Shown here: positions 8,060 to 16,806 of the stretch, in pieces
How the letters are laid out: each line of letters begins with the position of its first letter
How positions within the stretch are numbered: the stretch's first letter is position 1
Assembly: GCF_014696625.1 (NCBI RefSeq)
Contig: NZ_JACJQL010000046.1
Location: 1 to 47,394, forward strand
Length of the DNA: 47,394 nt
Reading direction: 5' to 3'
Source: Nostoc parmelioides FACHB-3921
Lineage (GTDB): Bacteria; Cyanobacteriota; Cyanobacteriia; Cyanobacteriales; Nostocaceae
Notes under the pieces: generated by a model
The model's database searches: none
What the model was told of the DNA's origin: nothing
Seen by the model: only the letters and a program-made list of their open reading frames with translations
Translations under genes and position numbers: made by a program

Positions 8060-9172
8060 ATGCGTAGTGGATATACTTTACCTGTTTTTGCTTGTGCTGG
8101 TGCGATCGCAGCTTTACACTGGTTACGCCAGCGTCAGTCTCTACAAGTTGCGTTGGTAGATTTAATTGAGCCTGCACAAATCGCTGAAGTACCTATTGAA
8201 CAGGTGGCAGGACTATCAGAAAATATGGCTTTGGCAATTACCCGCAGTGATCCAGGCGATAATCTTGATTTGACTAAAAATACCCCGATTTGGGCTGTGG
8301 TGGAATGGGGACAAGGTGGGGGTGAACAGGTAACTATCAAGGGCGGGGAAGGGATTGGTAAGCAGGTTAATGCTGATAACCGTGCGGCTATCTATAGCTA
8401 TGCTCAAAGATTGTTGCAAGCCAACTTAACTCGATTATTAGCCCCAGAGGAAAGCATTATTGTCACTATCATTCTACCGGAGGGGCGATCGCTCGCTGTG
8501 CGGACTTCTAATTCCGCCTTTGGGGTTGTCGAGGGATTATCTCTACTAGGAACCACAGGTATTTCTCAACCTTTGAGTTCTCCAGATCAGTTAGACGCGT
8601 TTCGTGGTGAGTTGCAACACAAAGCTAGTTTGTATGAAAGTCTGGTATTCTGCATTGGCGAGAATGGTTTAGATTTGGCGCGAAAAATCGGTATTAATGC
8701 TGAGAAATTAGTAAAAACTGCTAATTGGTTAGGGCCGATGTTGGTAGAAGCTGATGCCTTGGGTGTTAAGGAAATTTTATTATTTGGCTATCATGGCAAA
8801 TTAATGAAACTAGCCGGGGGCATTTTTCACACCCACCACCACTTGGCTGATGGACGACGGGAAGTTTTGGCAACACACTGTGCTTTGGCGGGTTTAAGTA
8901 AACAAGATATAGAAATAGTGTTTCACGCTCCAACGGCTGAAGCTGCACTCAAGCACTTAAAAGCGTTAGATAGTTCTACAGGTAGTGATTGGGTAAATCA
9001 AGTTTATAGTGCGATCGCCGAAACTATCGATTCTCGTTGCCAAGAATATATGCAAAACCATAGCAGCAGAAGCACAGCAACCACAATCTGCGGCTCAATT
9101 CTCTTTGACCGCGATCGCAAAATTATCGTGAAGAGCAAAACTGCTTGTAACTTAATGGGAAATTTATGTTAA
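8060..9172 (+). CDS. cbiD: Cobalt-precorrin-5B (C1)-methyltransferase
   Basis: A 370-aa cytosolic enzyme of the anaerobic (early cobalt insertion) cobalamin or pseudocobalamin pathway, which methylates C-1 of the corrin ring using S-adenosylmethionine. It begins with RSGYTLPVFACAGAIAAL, the family's N-terminal signature. Further on are DPGDNLDLT, the glycine-rich GGEGIGKQVN, and the C-terminal LLFGYHGKLMKLAGGIFHTHHHLADGR, which is highly characteristic. Length is normal. No other cobalamin gene and no cobalamin riboswitch is visible nearby. Cobamide is relevant to the B12-binding radical SAM protein encoded at 17.6 kb, but the two are not linked. Confidence 0.92.
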   Translation: MRSGYTLPVFACAGAIAALHWLRQRQSLQVALVDLIEPAQIAEVPIEQVAGLSENMALAITRSDPGDNLDLTKNTPIWAVVEWGQGGGEQVTIKGGEGIGKQVNADNRAAIYSYAQRLLQANLTRLLAPEESIIVTIILPEGRSLAVRTSNSAFGVVEGLSLLGTTGISQPLSSPDQLDAFRGELQHKASLYESLVFCIGENGLDLARKIGINAEKLVKTANWLGPMLVEADALGVKEILLFGYHGKLMKLAGGIFHTHHHLADGRREVLATHCALAGLSKQDIEIVFHAPTAEAALKHLKALDSSTGSDWVNQVYSAIAETIDSRCQEYMQNHSSRSTATTICGSILFDRDRKIIVKSKTACNLMGNLC

Positions 9173-9398
9173 TTTATTATGAATAATCATAAATAATCCC
9201 CATAAATATCTTTTTCAGTAGTGGTCTTAGTGTAATTTATACAGTTTAATAAAATCCCTTAGTGGCACAACAAACGCATTCTACCTAGCGTTTGTCACGG
9301 ATTAACTCACCATTTATCAGTCTAAACAAGCTGAAAATGGTGTTTATGTTCAGAACCCAAAACAACCATCTACTACCAGACTCACACTTTCGCCATTT

Positions 9399-11021
9399 AT
9401 GAATACAGCGGTGACTCTACTAACCGAACAAGCCCCTCAACCAATAGAAGAGTTTGGGCAGCTTGAGCGTCAAATTATTATCATATTAGACTTCGGCTCT
9501 CAGTATTCAGAACTGATTGCCCGACGCATCCGCGAGACTCAAGTATACTCTGAAGTTTTGTCTTATCGCACCTCGGCTGAACATTTACGCCAACTCAATC
9601 CCAAGGGCATCATTCTTTCTGGTGGCCCCAGTTCAGTTTATAGCGATCGCGCTCCCCATTGTGACCCAGAAATCTGGAATTTGGGAGTTCCCATTTTGGG
9701 TGTCTGCTACGGAATGCAGCTGATGGTCAACCAACTCGGCGGCGAAGTAGCCAAAGCTGACCGGGGCGAGTATGGCAAAGCATCATTACATATTGATGAT
9801 CCCACCGACTTACTGACTAACGTTGAAGATGGCACAACAATGTGGATGAGTCATGGCGATTCAGTCACAAAAATGCCCCCAGGGTTTGAAGTGTTGGCAC
9901 ATACAGATAATACTCCCTGTGCTGCTGTTGCTGACCACGACAAAAAGCTTTATGGCGTGCAGTTCCATCCAGAAGTAGTCCATTCCATCGGTGGTTTGGC
10001 ATTAATCCGCAACTTTGTTTATCACATTTGCGAGTGTGAACCCACCTGGACGACGGCTGCTTTTGTGGAAGAAGCTATTCGGGAAGTCCGGGCAAAAGTT
10101 GGTGACAAGCGAGTACTATTGGCGCTTTCGGGAGGAGTCGATTCTTCTACCCTGGCTTTCTTGATGCACAAAGCCATCGGCGACCAATTGACCTGTGTAT
10201 TTATCGACCAAGGCTTTATGCGGAAGTATGAGCCAGAAAGGTTGGTAAAACTCTTTCAGGAGCAGTTTCATATCCCTGTTGAATATGTTAACGCCCGCGA
10301 TCGCTTCTTAGATATCATGGCTGGCGTGACAGACCCAGAAGAAAAACGTCGTCGCATTGGACATGAATTCATTCAGGTATTTGAAGAAACATCTAAAAAT
10401 CTGGGGCCCTTTGACTATCTAGCACAAGGGACTCTTTACCCAGATGTCATTGAATCAGCTGATACCAATGTTGACCCCCAAACCGGGGAACGGGTAGCAG
10501 TAAAAATCAAAAGCCATCACAACGTCGGCGGCTTACCCAAAGACTTGAGATTTAAACTAGTTGAACCCCTGCGGAAACTATTTAAAGATGAAGTCCGTAA
10601 AGTAGGGCGGTCTGTTGGTTTACCAGAAGAGATTGTCCAACGCCAGCCATTTCCCGGCCCTGGTTTAGCTATTCGGATTTTAGGTGAAGTCACCGCCGAC
10701 AGGTTGAACATTCTCCGCGATGCTGATTTGATTGTGCGCCAAGAAATTAACCAACGCGGTTTATACAATGAATATTGGCAAGCATTCGCAGTTTTACTAC
10801 CTATCCGCAGTGTAGGCGTAATGGGTGATCAACGCACCTATGCTTATCCCATTGTCTTACGCATTGTCAAGAGCGAAGATGGCATGACAGCAGATTGGGC
10901 GCGTGTACCTTACGATGTTTTAGAAGCAATTTCTAACCGCATTGTCAACGAGGTTAAAGGCGTTAACCGCGTGGTGTTTGATATTACCTCCAAGCCACCC
11001 GGAACCATCGAGTGGGAATAA
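9399..11021 (+). CDS. guaA: GMP synthase (glutamine-hydrolysing)
   Basis: A 540-aa cytosolic enzyme that converts XMP to GMP with glutamine and ATP. The N-terminal class I amidotransferase domain shows DFGSQYS, GVCYGMQLM with the nucleophile Cys103, and HPE (His190, Glu192) completing the triad. The ATP-pyrophosphatase domain has the P-loop LSGGVDSS (~residue 243) and the C-terminal dimerisation domain ends in TSKPPGTIEWE. Length is standard. It is monocistronic, with a strong hairpin terminator right after the stop. An N-terminal extension of ~25 residues before IIIILDFGSQ is usual for cyanobacterial GuaA. Confidence 0.97.
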   Translation: MNTAVTLLTEQAPQPIEEFGQLERQIIIILDFGSQYSELIARRIRETQVYSEVLSYRTSAEHLRQLNPKGIILSGGPSSVYSDRAPHCDPEIWNLGVPILGVCYGMQLMVNQLGGEVAKADRGEYGKASLHIDDPTDLLTNVEDGTTMWMSHGDSVTKMPPGFEVLAHTDNTPCAAVADHDKKLYGVQFHPEVVHSIGGLALIRNFVYHICECEPTWTTAAFVEEAIREVRAKVGDKRVLLALSGGVDSSTLAFLMHKAIGDQLTCVFIDQGFMRKYEPERLVKLFQEQFHIPVEYVNARDRFLDIMAGVTDPEEKRRRIGHEFIQVFEETSKNLGPFDYLAQGTLYPDVIESADTNVDPQTGERVAVKIKSHHNVGGLPKDLRFKLVEPLRKLFKDEVRKVGRSVGLPEEIVQRQPFPGPGLAIRILGEVTADRLNILRDADLIVRQEINQRGLYNEYWQAFAVLLPIRSVGVMGDQRTYAYPIVLRIVKSEDGMTADWARVPYDVLEAISNRIVNEVKGVNRVVFDITSKPPGTIEWE

Positions 11022-11041
11022 TAGCAATTCTAGAGTATTAG

Positions 11042-11072
11042 ATAAGGTGGGCATTGCCCACCTTATTTTTTG
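11042..11072 (+). terminator. Intrinsic terminator of guaA
   Basis: Perfect 12-bp arms ATAAGGTGGGCA (11042-11053) and TGCCCACCTTAT (11055-11066), a one-base centre, and a run of T (11066-11071). It lies 20 bases after guaA and close to the end of the convergent oxidase gene, so it may act for both. The core GGTGGGCATTGCCCACC recurs with changes at 14176-14196 and 36675-36731. Confidence 0.85.
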
Positions 11073-11086
11073 AGATTCCGTTATGC

Positions 11087-11773
11087 TTAAGTATTCATCT
11101 CAGCATTTGTTAATATTACTGTCTGAGTTTCTGGGTTATGAGGACTCTTGAGGGAGTATTGAGCATTAGTTTGTTGACAAGCCACCATCGTTTTGACGTG
11201 TTCCATCTCATCATCACGGATGGCTACAAACACATCATAAAGATGATCGATTTTGGGACGGCGTTCCGAAGGAGAGTGAGCTGTTTGAAATTCATCAAAC
11301 ATATATAAGTCTCCGTCACGATAATAGAGTTTTGCTACCTCAGGGGCTGGCTGGGTTTTCAACTCTGCTTCGTGAGTTGTCAGAAATTTGTGATAGCTGC
11401 TGTAAGCGTGTTGTTCCACCAGTTCCATAAAGTTATAGGCAGAACGGGGAGAAACAAAATATACCGCAATAATAATCCAGTAATAAATTAAAGCAGCTGT
11501 TTTAGCTAAAAAGCGATCGCCCCAAAAACCTGCACCTCCCAAAGATTCCATAATCAACAAGTGATGCAGCTCATTCCAAGATTCGGCAAAGTGAACTTTT
11601 AGCCAGTCTGCTTTACGCCACCATCCCAAAGTTTCGTAGAGGTGTAAAACCGACAGATAAGAAAAATAAGGTACTCGCGCCACGGTTTCTAGTACATAAA
11701 AGCGAGGATAGGGGCGATCGCGATAAACTGTATTAATGACAAATACTAAAATACCAACTAATAAGCGGATCAT
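11087..11773 (-). CDS. Plastoquinol terminal oxidase / alternative oxidase (PTOX-like)
   Basis: A 228-aa di-iron carboxylate protein that oxidises plastoquinol and reduces oxygen to water, a safety valve on thylakoid or plasma membranes. The di-iron ligands are visible in order: LET near residue 29, ESWNELHHL (Glu and His), LVEQHA, and RDDEMEH near the C-terminus. The segment HFAESWNELHHLLIMESLGG is diagnostic of the PTOX/IMMUTANS group rather than the mitochondrial AOX. No signal peptide is needed; it is an interfacial membrane protein. It follows the Rieske oxygenase gene on the same strand after about 150 bp, so the two may be co-expressed. Confidence 0.93.
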   Translation of the reverse strand: MIRLLVGILVFVINTVYRDRPYPRFYVLETVARVPYFSYLSVLHLYETLGWWRKADWLKVHFAESWNELHHLLIMESLGGAGFWGDRFLAKTAALIYYWIIIAVYFVSPRSAYNFMELVEQHAYSSYHKFLTTHEAELKTQPAPEVAKLYYRDGDLYMFDEFQTAHSPSERRPKIDHLYDVFVAIRDDEMEHVKTMVACQQTNAQYSLKSPHNPETQTVILTNAEMNT

Positions 11774-11924
11774 TCTGACTCTCCATCAAGTATCGACAGT
11801 GTGCTTTTTTTCACCGTTTAACCTGTTATAAACAGGAAAGTTGAGGAACTTGTGAGGACTGAAGGTAATTAGTAATTGGTAATTAGAAAAATTATGAAAC
11901 TCTGACACAACTCAGTACTTATTC

Positions 11925-13424
11925 TTAATCATTACGAGCGTGTTCAAATTCGTATACATAAAATAGCCGACTAAATCTTTTCAGTTGATATCCAACTACC
12001 GCCAACAAAATAGCGCCGCCAAGTGCTAACCAAAATCCTACTGGAGGTAACGTGAATATAGATGCACCTAAAGCCGCTTGTATTGCCACAGTTCTTGCAT
12101 CTAAAATCACAGCTAAAAACAAGCAGACAGCCGCAGATATATAAGCGAGTACAGTCAGACGATTGATGTTTTTTAGCGCATCTTGGCAAACTGTGCAATT
12201 TTGAGTATGGGTTGTCCAGACATCAAATAGCTTCTGCTTGTCTTTTTCGGCTGGAGGTATATCGCTGCTATACCCTTCCGCCCAAGGTACACCACCACCA
12301 GCTCGGTGTTTCAACCACTGACGCAATGCAATCACCATCTTGTCTTGAGGATTGGGTGTATATACAGCGTTCAGCCATTTACCGTTTCTTCTCTGGGCAA
12401 TAATTTTTTCTTGGTAATGCAGAAATACCATATCTTGGTGCAGAAATAAGGATGCTAATACATGAACCAACCAAACGGGTAGTGGTAGTCCAAAAAAAGA
12501 TAATCCTTGGGGTTTCTTTCCTTGGGGATTTTTGACGAAAACTTGACAACCAATGTGGCGACACCAACCAGGACGAGTTGGCGTAGCATACAAAGCCAAA
12601 ATTAACTGTCCACCATCCTTAGAGGTAGAAGCTATTCTCATTTGACAAGGTGGTTGAAAATCGTGAATTGCCTGTACTGTATTGCCTTGTGTTGGCTGAA
12701 TTTCAAAGGCGAACCCATCTTGGGTAGATATGCGGCGTACAGGAATCATATCGTAGAATTTGGCATCCTTGTAGCGATCGCCTATGATACCGTGATGGGA
12801 AACAGGTACATGAGCGGGGTCTGAGACATTTTCCATAAAGTAGTCCCACCCATAGGGCAAATCGCGGAAATTCCAGGGTGATTTTATGACTTTACCTGAG
12901 TTATCTTCTAGTTCTGGAACAATTCGCGGTGTCTGCAATTGGCTTTCTATCTCGGCTTGTTCTCCTGCTTCCGCCCACACCCACAGTAGCCCCTGGCGTT
13001 CCTGCGTCGGATACACTACTGCACAGGATTTTTGATTTTTACAGTTGTTTGCCGCCGTCTGTTCGTCTTTAGACTGGGGTATACTTACACAATTCCCTTG
13101 AGCATCAAAACGCCAAGCATGGTAAGCGCATAAAAGTGTACCGTCTGCTTCGACTCGGCCTTCTGAAAGTGGTGCAAGTCTATGGGGACAAAAATCTTCA
13201 AAGCAGCGCCATTGACTAGAACCATCCCGCCACAAAACAATATCTTTGCCTAATAATTGCATAGCGTGAGGACGGCTAGGATCAAGGAACTCTACCACAG
13301 CTAGCGGATACCATTGCTTTGTCCATTGGAAGATATTTTCTTCTTTTGAGGATTGTTCGTTAGTTGCGTTATCTAATGAATTTTCGTTTTGGGAGTTTCC
13401 TTGCAACCTGGTTTCAGTAGTCAT
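11925..13424 (-). CDS. Pheophorbide a oxygenase-like Rieske [2Fe-2S] monooxygenase
   Basis: A protein of about 499 aa of the PaO/TIC55/CAO-like family. The Rieske cluster motif is CPHRLAPLSEG...CAYHAW (CxH...CxxH) near residues 76-97. The mononuclear iron site is NVSDPAHVPVSHHG (N..D..H....H). A CxxC motif, CTVC, lies near residue 415 and two hydrophobic helices follow at the C-terminus, all typical of the family. In plants PaO opens the chlorophyll macrocycle; cyanobacterial members have uncertain substrates. I chose the ATG at 13422-13424 (MTTETRLQ); the longer frame begins with GTG at 13466. It is on the same strand as the PTOX gene. Confidence 0.9.
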   Translation of the reverse strand: MTTETRLQGNSQNENSLDNATNEQSSKEENIFQWTKQWYPLAVVEFLDPSRPHAMQLLGKDIVLWRDGSSQWRCFEDFCPHRLAPLSEGRVEADGTLLCAYHAWRFDAQGNCVSIPQSKDEQTAANNCKNQKSCAVVYPTQERQGLLWVWAEAGEQAEIESQLQTPRIVPELEDNSGKVIKSPWNFRDLPYGWDYFMENVSDPAHVPVSHHGIIGDRYKDAKFYDMIPVRRISTQDGFAFEIQPTQGNTVQAIHDFQPPCQMRIASTSKDGGQLILALYATPTRPGWCRHIGCQVFVKNPQGKKPQGLSFFGLPLPVWLVHVLASLFLHQDMVFLHYQEKIIAQRRNGKWLNAVYTPNPQDKMVIALRQWLKHRAGGGVPWAEGYSSDIPPAEKDKQKLFDVWTTHTQNCTVCQDALKNINRLTVLAYISAAVCLFLAVILDARTVAIQAALGASIFTLPPVGFWLALGGAILLAVVGYQLKRFSRLFYVYEFEHARND

Positions 13425-13627
13425 GGTAGAGTGTTTGCCTATTGTGACGTGGAAATTGAAGCACACAGAAGCACAGGATTTTCATCCTCTGTTGAAAGAT
13501 GTCTGCTAAGAGCTTAATAAAAGGCTGTACTTAGTGGATTTTATCTTAGGAATGGATGACCAATACTATTTCCTGGGAGATATTCCCAAGAATTTTACTT
13601 CACCTCGTACTAGATTTCTGCAATTAT

Positions 13628-14005
13628 TTATATGCCCTCGGCTGGATTCGTAAATAAAACTTTGAGCGCAATGATAATCATCAGAACAGCGAATATTTTA
13701 CTTAAAGTTACAGTTGGTAAATTTGTGCCTACTTTTGCGCCTAACCAGCCGCCTAAAACGAATCCTAAACAAATGAGTGCGGCTATTTTTATATCAACAT
13801 ATCCTTGTTTATAGTAGACCCAAGCTGCTAATAAATCAATTGGTGGCACTAATAAAGCTAATGTAGTTCCTTGCGCTTGCTGTTGGGAAAAACCTAAGAG
13901 AAAAATCAGCGTAGGTAAGATAATTATGCCGCCACCAATACCTGTCATACCACTAACAATTCCTGCCACTAATCCTAGAATTAAGCAAATTAAAATGCTA
14001 TTCAT
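13628..14005 (-). CDS. Half-size TauE/SafE (TSUP) family membrane protein
   Basis: A 125-aa protein with four hydrophobic segments. It starts MNSILICLILGLVAGIVSG and carries the TSUP hallmark GMTGIGGGIIILPTL and the later FVLGGWLGAKVGTNLP. TSUP proteins move organosulfur anions or sulfite and usually have about 250 aa made of two such halves. This one is a single half with an intact start and stop, so it would have to dimerise if it works as a carrier. Short members do exist, so this need not be decay. The substrate is unknown. Confidence 0.8.
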   Translation of the reverse strand: MNSILICLILGLVAGIVSGMTGIGGGIIILPTLIFLLGFSQQQAQGTTLALLVPPIDLLAAWVYYKQGYVDIKIAALICLGFVLGGWLGAKVGTNLPTVTLSKIFAVLMIIIALKVLFTNPAEGI

Positions 14006-14081
14006 GCTTATATTTATCCTCGATTTACGTTTAGTATATGCAATAGTATTATTTTAAATTGAGCAACTATTATACAGGATG

Positions 14082-14099
14082 TATCTGGCTACGGCTATA
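14082..14099 (-). repeat. Copy of the dispersed TATAGCCGTAGCCAGATA repeat
   Basis: The plus strand reads TATCTGGCTACGGCTATA, the exact reverse complement of 18 bases at 31109-31126. The copies are 17 kb apart, in opposite orientation, and both lie in gene-free DNA. At 31 kb the motif is part of a duplicated 34-base unit. Confidence 0.7.
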
Positions 14100-14175
14100 A
14101 GAACGATTGTTATACAACTATTACCTAATTTTTGAACTATAAGTAGAGTAGAAAGTGTCTAGAAAACAATCAAAA

Positions 14176-14196
14176 ATGGTGGGCATTACCCACCAT
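14176..14196. terminator. Hairpin ATGGTGGG-N5-CCCACCAT
   Basis: Perfect 8-bp arms at 14176-14183 and 14189-14196 with loop CATTA. It lies about 60 bases after the minus-strand gene at 14260-15030 and could end its transcript, although the minus-strand T run that follows is short (ATTTTTG). It belongs to the same sequence family as the guaA terminator. Confidence 0.5.
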
Positions 14197-14259
14197 AAAT
14201 TTGGACTTTAAGAGTAGGTCATTGTGCAGCCCAATTATTTAGGAAATATCCTCATTTTA

Positions 14260-15030
14260 TTAAACTAGATAACTTGTATTTGGTACAATTGGGAAAAAGG
14301 CATACTCATACCAAGCAGTCCAGATAAAACTGCGAATCCAGCGATCGCGTTTTTCTTGGCTCAATTCATAAGCAAAGGTTCCGCGAGATTCATCAATAGA
14401 AGATAGGTGAGAGTTGCAACCGCAACCATGCTGATAAGTAAAACCATATTTGGAGGCGATACTCTGCACCTTCATTTGCACGGCAAATACTTTACCAGCA
14501 TGGAGGATAGCATCCCAAGAACGCTTGTGTTCAATATCCCGCTTATCAAATCTCAGGGCGCGTTCTTCAAACACATGATCTCGGTAAATTGGTGCTAGAT
14601 GCACATGATAAAAACTTGCTGGTAGTTCGTAACCGAATTCTTGGAACAGTTCTAAACCAATCCGCGCAACTTTGACATAATCAGCATCTTTCGATTCCAC
14701 TTCCCGCAGAATTTCCTCAAAGTTGGGATAGTTATGAGTCATGAAATCATAACCATAGAACTCCAGAGTTTCTCGTCCTAGTTGTCCAAATAACTGACAA
14801 AATGATGACTTGAGATGCGCTAACTCTGGACGTTCGTTAAACAAGTCAACGTCACCCTGTTCTAACTTGTATAAGAATAACTGCGCCATCTCCACATAAA
14901 TTTGGGCGTTGCAGAGTCCCACATTGGCTGTACCTTTAGCGATGTCTTGCCATACAAGAGGTAGTTGAGCAACAGGAACAGCGTTTTCTCCGGCAATAAT
15001 AGCAACATTGGGGAATTCAAGAAGTTGCAT
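14260..15030 (-). CDS. Unrecognised conserved-looking protein with HGCGCNSH motif
   Basis: A 256-aa soluble, mostly helical protein that I do not recognise. The ATG at 15028-15030 (MQLLEF) is preferred to the TTG two codons earlier. Residues 1-100 include LVWQDIAKGTANVGLCNAQI; the middle part is rich in aromatic and acidic residues. It has several possible metal-binding clusters: FYHVHLAPIYRDHVFEE, RDIEHKRSWD and YQHGCGCNSHLSS. The last, with two Cys flanked by two His, is the most distinctive. No signal peptide or membrane segment is evident. Coding quality looks normal and both neighbours are on the same strand but well spaced. Confidence 0.7.
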   Translation of the reverse strand: MQLLEFPNVAIIAGENAVPVAQLPLVWQDIAKGTANVGLCNAQIYVEMAQLFLYKLEQGDVDLFNERPELAHLKSSFCQLFGQLGRETLEFYGYDFMTHNYPNFEEILREVESKDADYVKVARIGLELFQEFGYELPASFYHVHLAPIYRDHVFEERALRFDKRDIEHKRSWDAILHAGKVFAVQMKVQSIASKYGFTYQHGCGCNSHLSSIDESRGTFAYELSQEKRDRWIRSFIWTAWYEYAFFPIVPNTSYLV

Positions 15031-15133
15031 TGGCAATTTCCGTAATAAATTTTTAGTTTATCCTGAGATGTTATGTTGTGCGTGGGTTCAGCCCGCCGTA
15101 GACATCACCTTTATTCATAAATTTTGATACACT

Positions 15134-15388
15134 TCATTCATGAGGATGTTGAGCAATCACGGCTTCTAAAGTTGTGAAACCTGCATTTTGTGCAATAGCT
15201 TCTCTCAGCTGAGCCGAGTCTATGGCATCTTCTAGAGTTTCTAGGCGTTTTAAGTCATCCAGTCCAATTACCGCTACAACTGGCTTACCGTGGCGTTCTA
15301 TCAAGATGCGCTCTTTTCCGTACTCTACTCGATTGATAATTTCTGGGAATTTGGCACGGGCTTCGGTGGCGCTAACAGGATTTATCAT
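15134..15388 (-). CDS. Phd/YefM-family antitoxin, apparently without a toxin
   Basis: An 84-aa protein with the Phd/YefM fold: MINPVSATEARAKFPEIINRVEYGKERILIERHGKPVVAVIGLDDL, where the N-terminal half dimerises and binds the operator and the C-terminal half would wrap a toxin. No RelE, Doc or PIN toxin follows; the next gene downstream on this strand (14260-15030) is unlike any toxin. It may be an orphan antitoxin or work with a toxin elsewhere. The PIN/UPF0175 pair at 41-42 kb is an unrelated type. Confidence 0.85.
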   Translation of the reverse strand: MINPVSATEARAKFPEIINRVEYGKERILIERHGKPVVAVIGLDDLKRLETLEDAIDSAQLREAIAQNAGFTTLEAVIAQHPHE

Positions 15389-15484
15389 ATATTTTGCAAA
15401 ATGGTAAATTCAACAGAGGGAGTTGAACAAACAAAATGAATTCAGCCATGAGGACATCGCCCACAGGCTGAACACATCAAGAAA

Positions 15485-16663
15485 TCATCCTCGTAGATAC
15501 TTGTAAGCAGCGTAAGCCATAGTTACTACACCTGTAACGATCGCAGATTCATCGACTTCAAATTCAGGGTGATGTAAGGGATGATTGATAATTCGTTCAG
15601 GGTAGCCTACACCCAAGCGAAACATAGAACCGGGGACGTGTTCTAAATATACAGAAAAATCTTCTGCACCCAAAGAAGGTTCAGGTAATACCTGGACGCG
15701 ATCGCTTGTCCAAGCTTCTTCACCTGCTGATTGAAACAACTGGGTGAGAGCATAGTCATTGTAGACACCGGGGACACCTTGGCGATAATTAACTTGATAA
15801 CGCGCCCCGTAAGAATGGCAGACATTGGCAACAATTCTTTCAATCCAGTTGGGGAGTTGGGCGCGGGTTTCTGGGTGGAGCGATCGCACTGTTCCCAACA
15901 ACTGTACTTTATCAGCAATTACATTCGGCGCTCTCCCACCAGTAATTTTCCCAATGGTCAACACCACCGGACGTAAGGGGTTCTGGGTGCGGCTAATGGC
16001 TTGTTGCAAGCTCGTAATCACCTGGGAAGCGATCCAAATTGCATCAATCGCCTCATGGGGACGCGCACCATGTCCAGATTCGCCAATAATCAAAATTTCT
16101 AAATCATCCGCCGCCGCCGTTAAAGCCCCGTAACGCACCCCAATCGAGCCAGCCGGAATCGAAGGAAAAACATGAATACCTAAAATAGCGGAAACGTCCT
16201 TGATTGCCCCATCTGCCACCATCCAGCTTGCACCTTGAGCAATTTCTTCCGCAGGCTGGAATAAAAACCGCACATTTCCACCCAATTCCTCTGTCATCTG
16301 AGACAGTACCATTGCCGCCCCTAAACCTACCGTAGTGTGGATATCATGACCGCAAGCGTGCATTACACCATCCGCCCGCGAGGCATATTCTAAACCAGTA
16401 CGTTCTTGAATGGGCAAGGCATCCATATCTGTGCGAATTGCCAAGAAACTATGATTTTTCTCAGTAACTTGTAATTCACCAACTACACCAGTTTTACCAA
16501 CACCTTCTTGTACACGCAGACCACTAGAAGATAAGACACCAGCCACAAAGGCAGCAGTTTGATATTCTTGACCGCTAAGTTCGGGGTGAGAGTGGATGTG
16601 ACGGCGAATTTCAATGAGGCGAGGGGCTAGTTTTGTGGCTAAGTCTTTAATAAGGGTGAGCAT
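15485..16663 (-). CDS. M20 family metallopeptidase / amidohydrolase (IAA-amino acid hydrolase-like)
   Basis: A 392-aa enzyme of the M20D (hippurate hydrolase, IAA-amino acid hydrolase, N-acyl-amino acid amidohydrolase) group that cleaves amide bonds with a di-metal site. Ligands are seen in RTDMDALP, HACGHDIHT (Cys and His), FQPAEEIAQGA (catalytic and ligand Glu), GIHVFPSIPAG, and the C-terminal HHPEFEVDE. The lid/dimerisation domain with SGHGARPHEAIDAI and GGRAPNVIAD lies in the middle. Length is typical and no signal peptide is seen. The natural substrate is unknown. Confidence 0.92.
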   Translation of the reverse strand: MLTLIKDLATKLAPRLIEIRRHIHSHPELSGQEYQTAAFVAGVLSSSGLRVQEGVGKTGVVGELQVTEKNHSFLAIRTDMDALPIQERTGLEYASRADGVMHACGHDIHTTVGLGAAMVLSQMTEELGGNVRFLFQPAEEIAQGASWMVADGAIKDVSAILGIHVFPSIPAGSIGVRYGALTAAADDLEILIIGESGHGARPHEAIDAIWIASQVITSLQQAISRTQNPLRPVVLTIGKITGGRAPNVIADKVQLLGTVRSLHPETRAQLPNWIERIVANVCHSYGARYQVNYRQGVPGVYNDYALTQLFQSAGEEAWTSDRVQVLPEPSLGAEDFSVYLEHVPGSMFRLGVGYPERIINHPLHHPEFEVDESAIVTGVVTMAYAAYKYLRG

Positions 16664-16714
16664 TGCTTGATTTTCGTTGACAGGCTTTGTTCCATGATAG
16701 TTAGGGAATCGGGA

Positions 16715-16741
16715 ATGGGGAGTGGGGAGTGGGGATTGGGG
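16715..16741 (+). repeat. GGGGAGTG/GGGATTGG heptad repeat
   Basis: Short array GGGAATGGGGAGTGGGGAG... of 7-bp G-rich units, a variant of the GGGACTG STRR at 4692, in front of the 38-base repeat that is shared with 30912-30949. Confidence 0.7.
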
Positions 16742-16779
16742 ACAAAAAAGTAAAAAGTAAAAAGGTAAAAGATTTTTTC
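16742..16779 (+). repeat. 38-bp dispersed repeat, copy 1
   Basis: This 38-base A-rich segment starts ACAAAAAAGTAAAAAG and ends AAAGATTTTTTC. It is identical to 30912-30949, in the same orientation, and both copies are preceded by GGGGATTGGG. It contains AAAGTAA heptad-like units, so it is another STRR-type sequence between genes. Confidence 0.85.
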
Positions 16780-16806
16780 TTTTGACTTTTGCCTTTTTAC
16801 TTGCTT

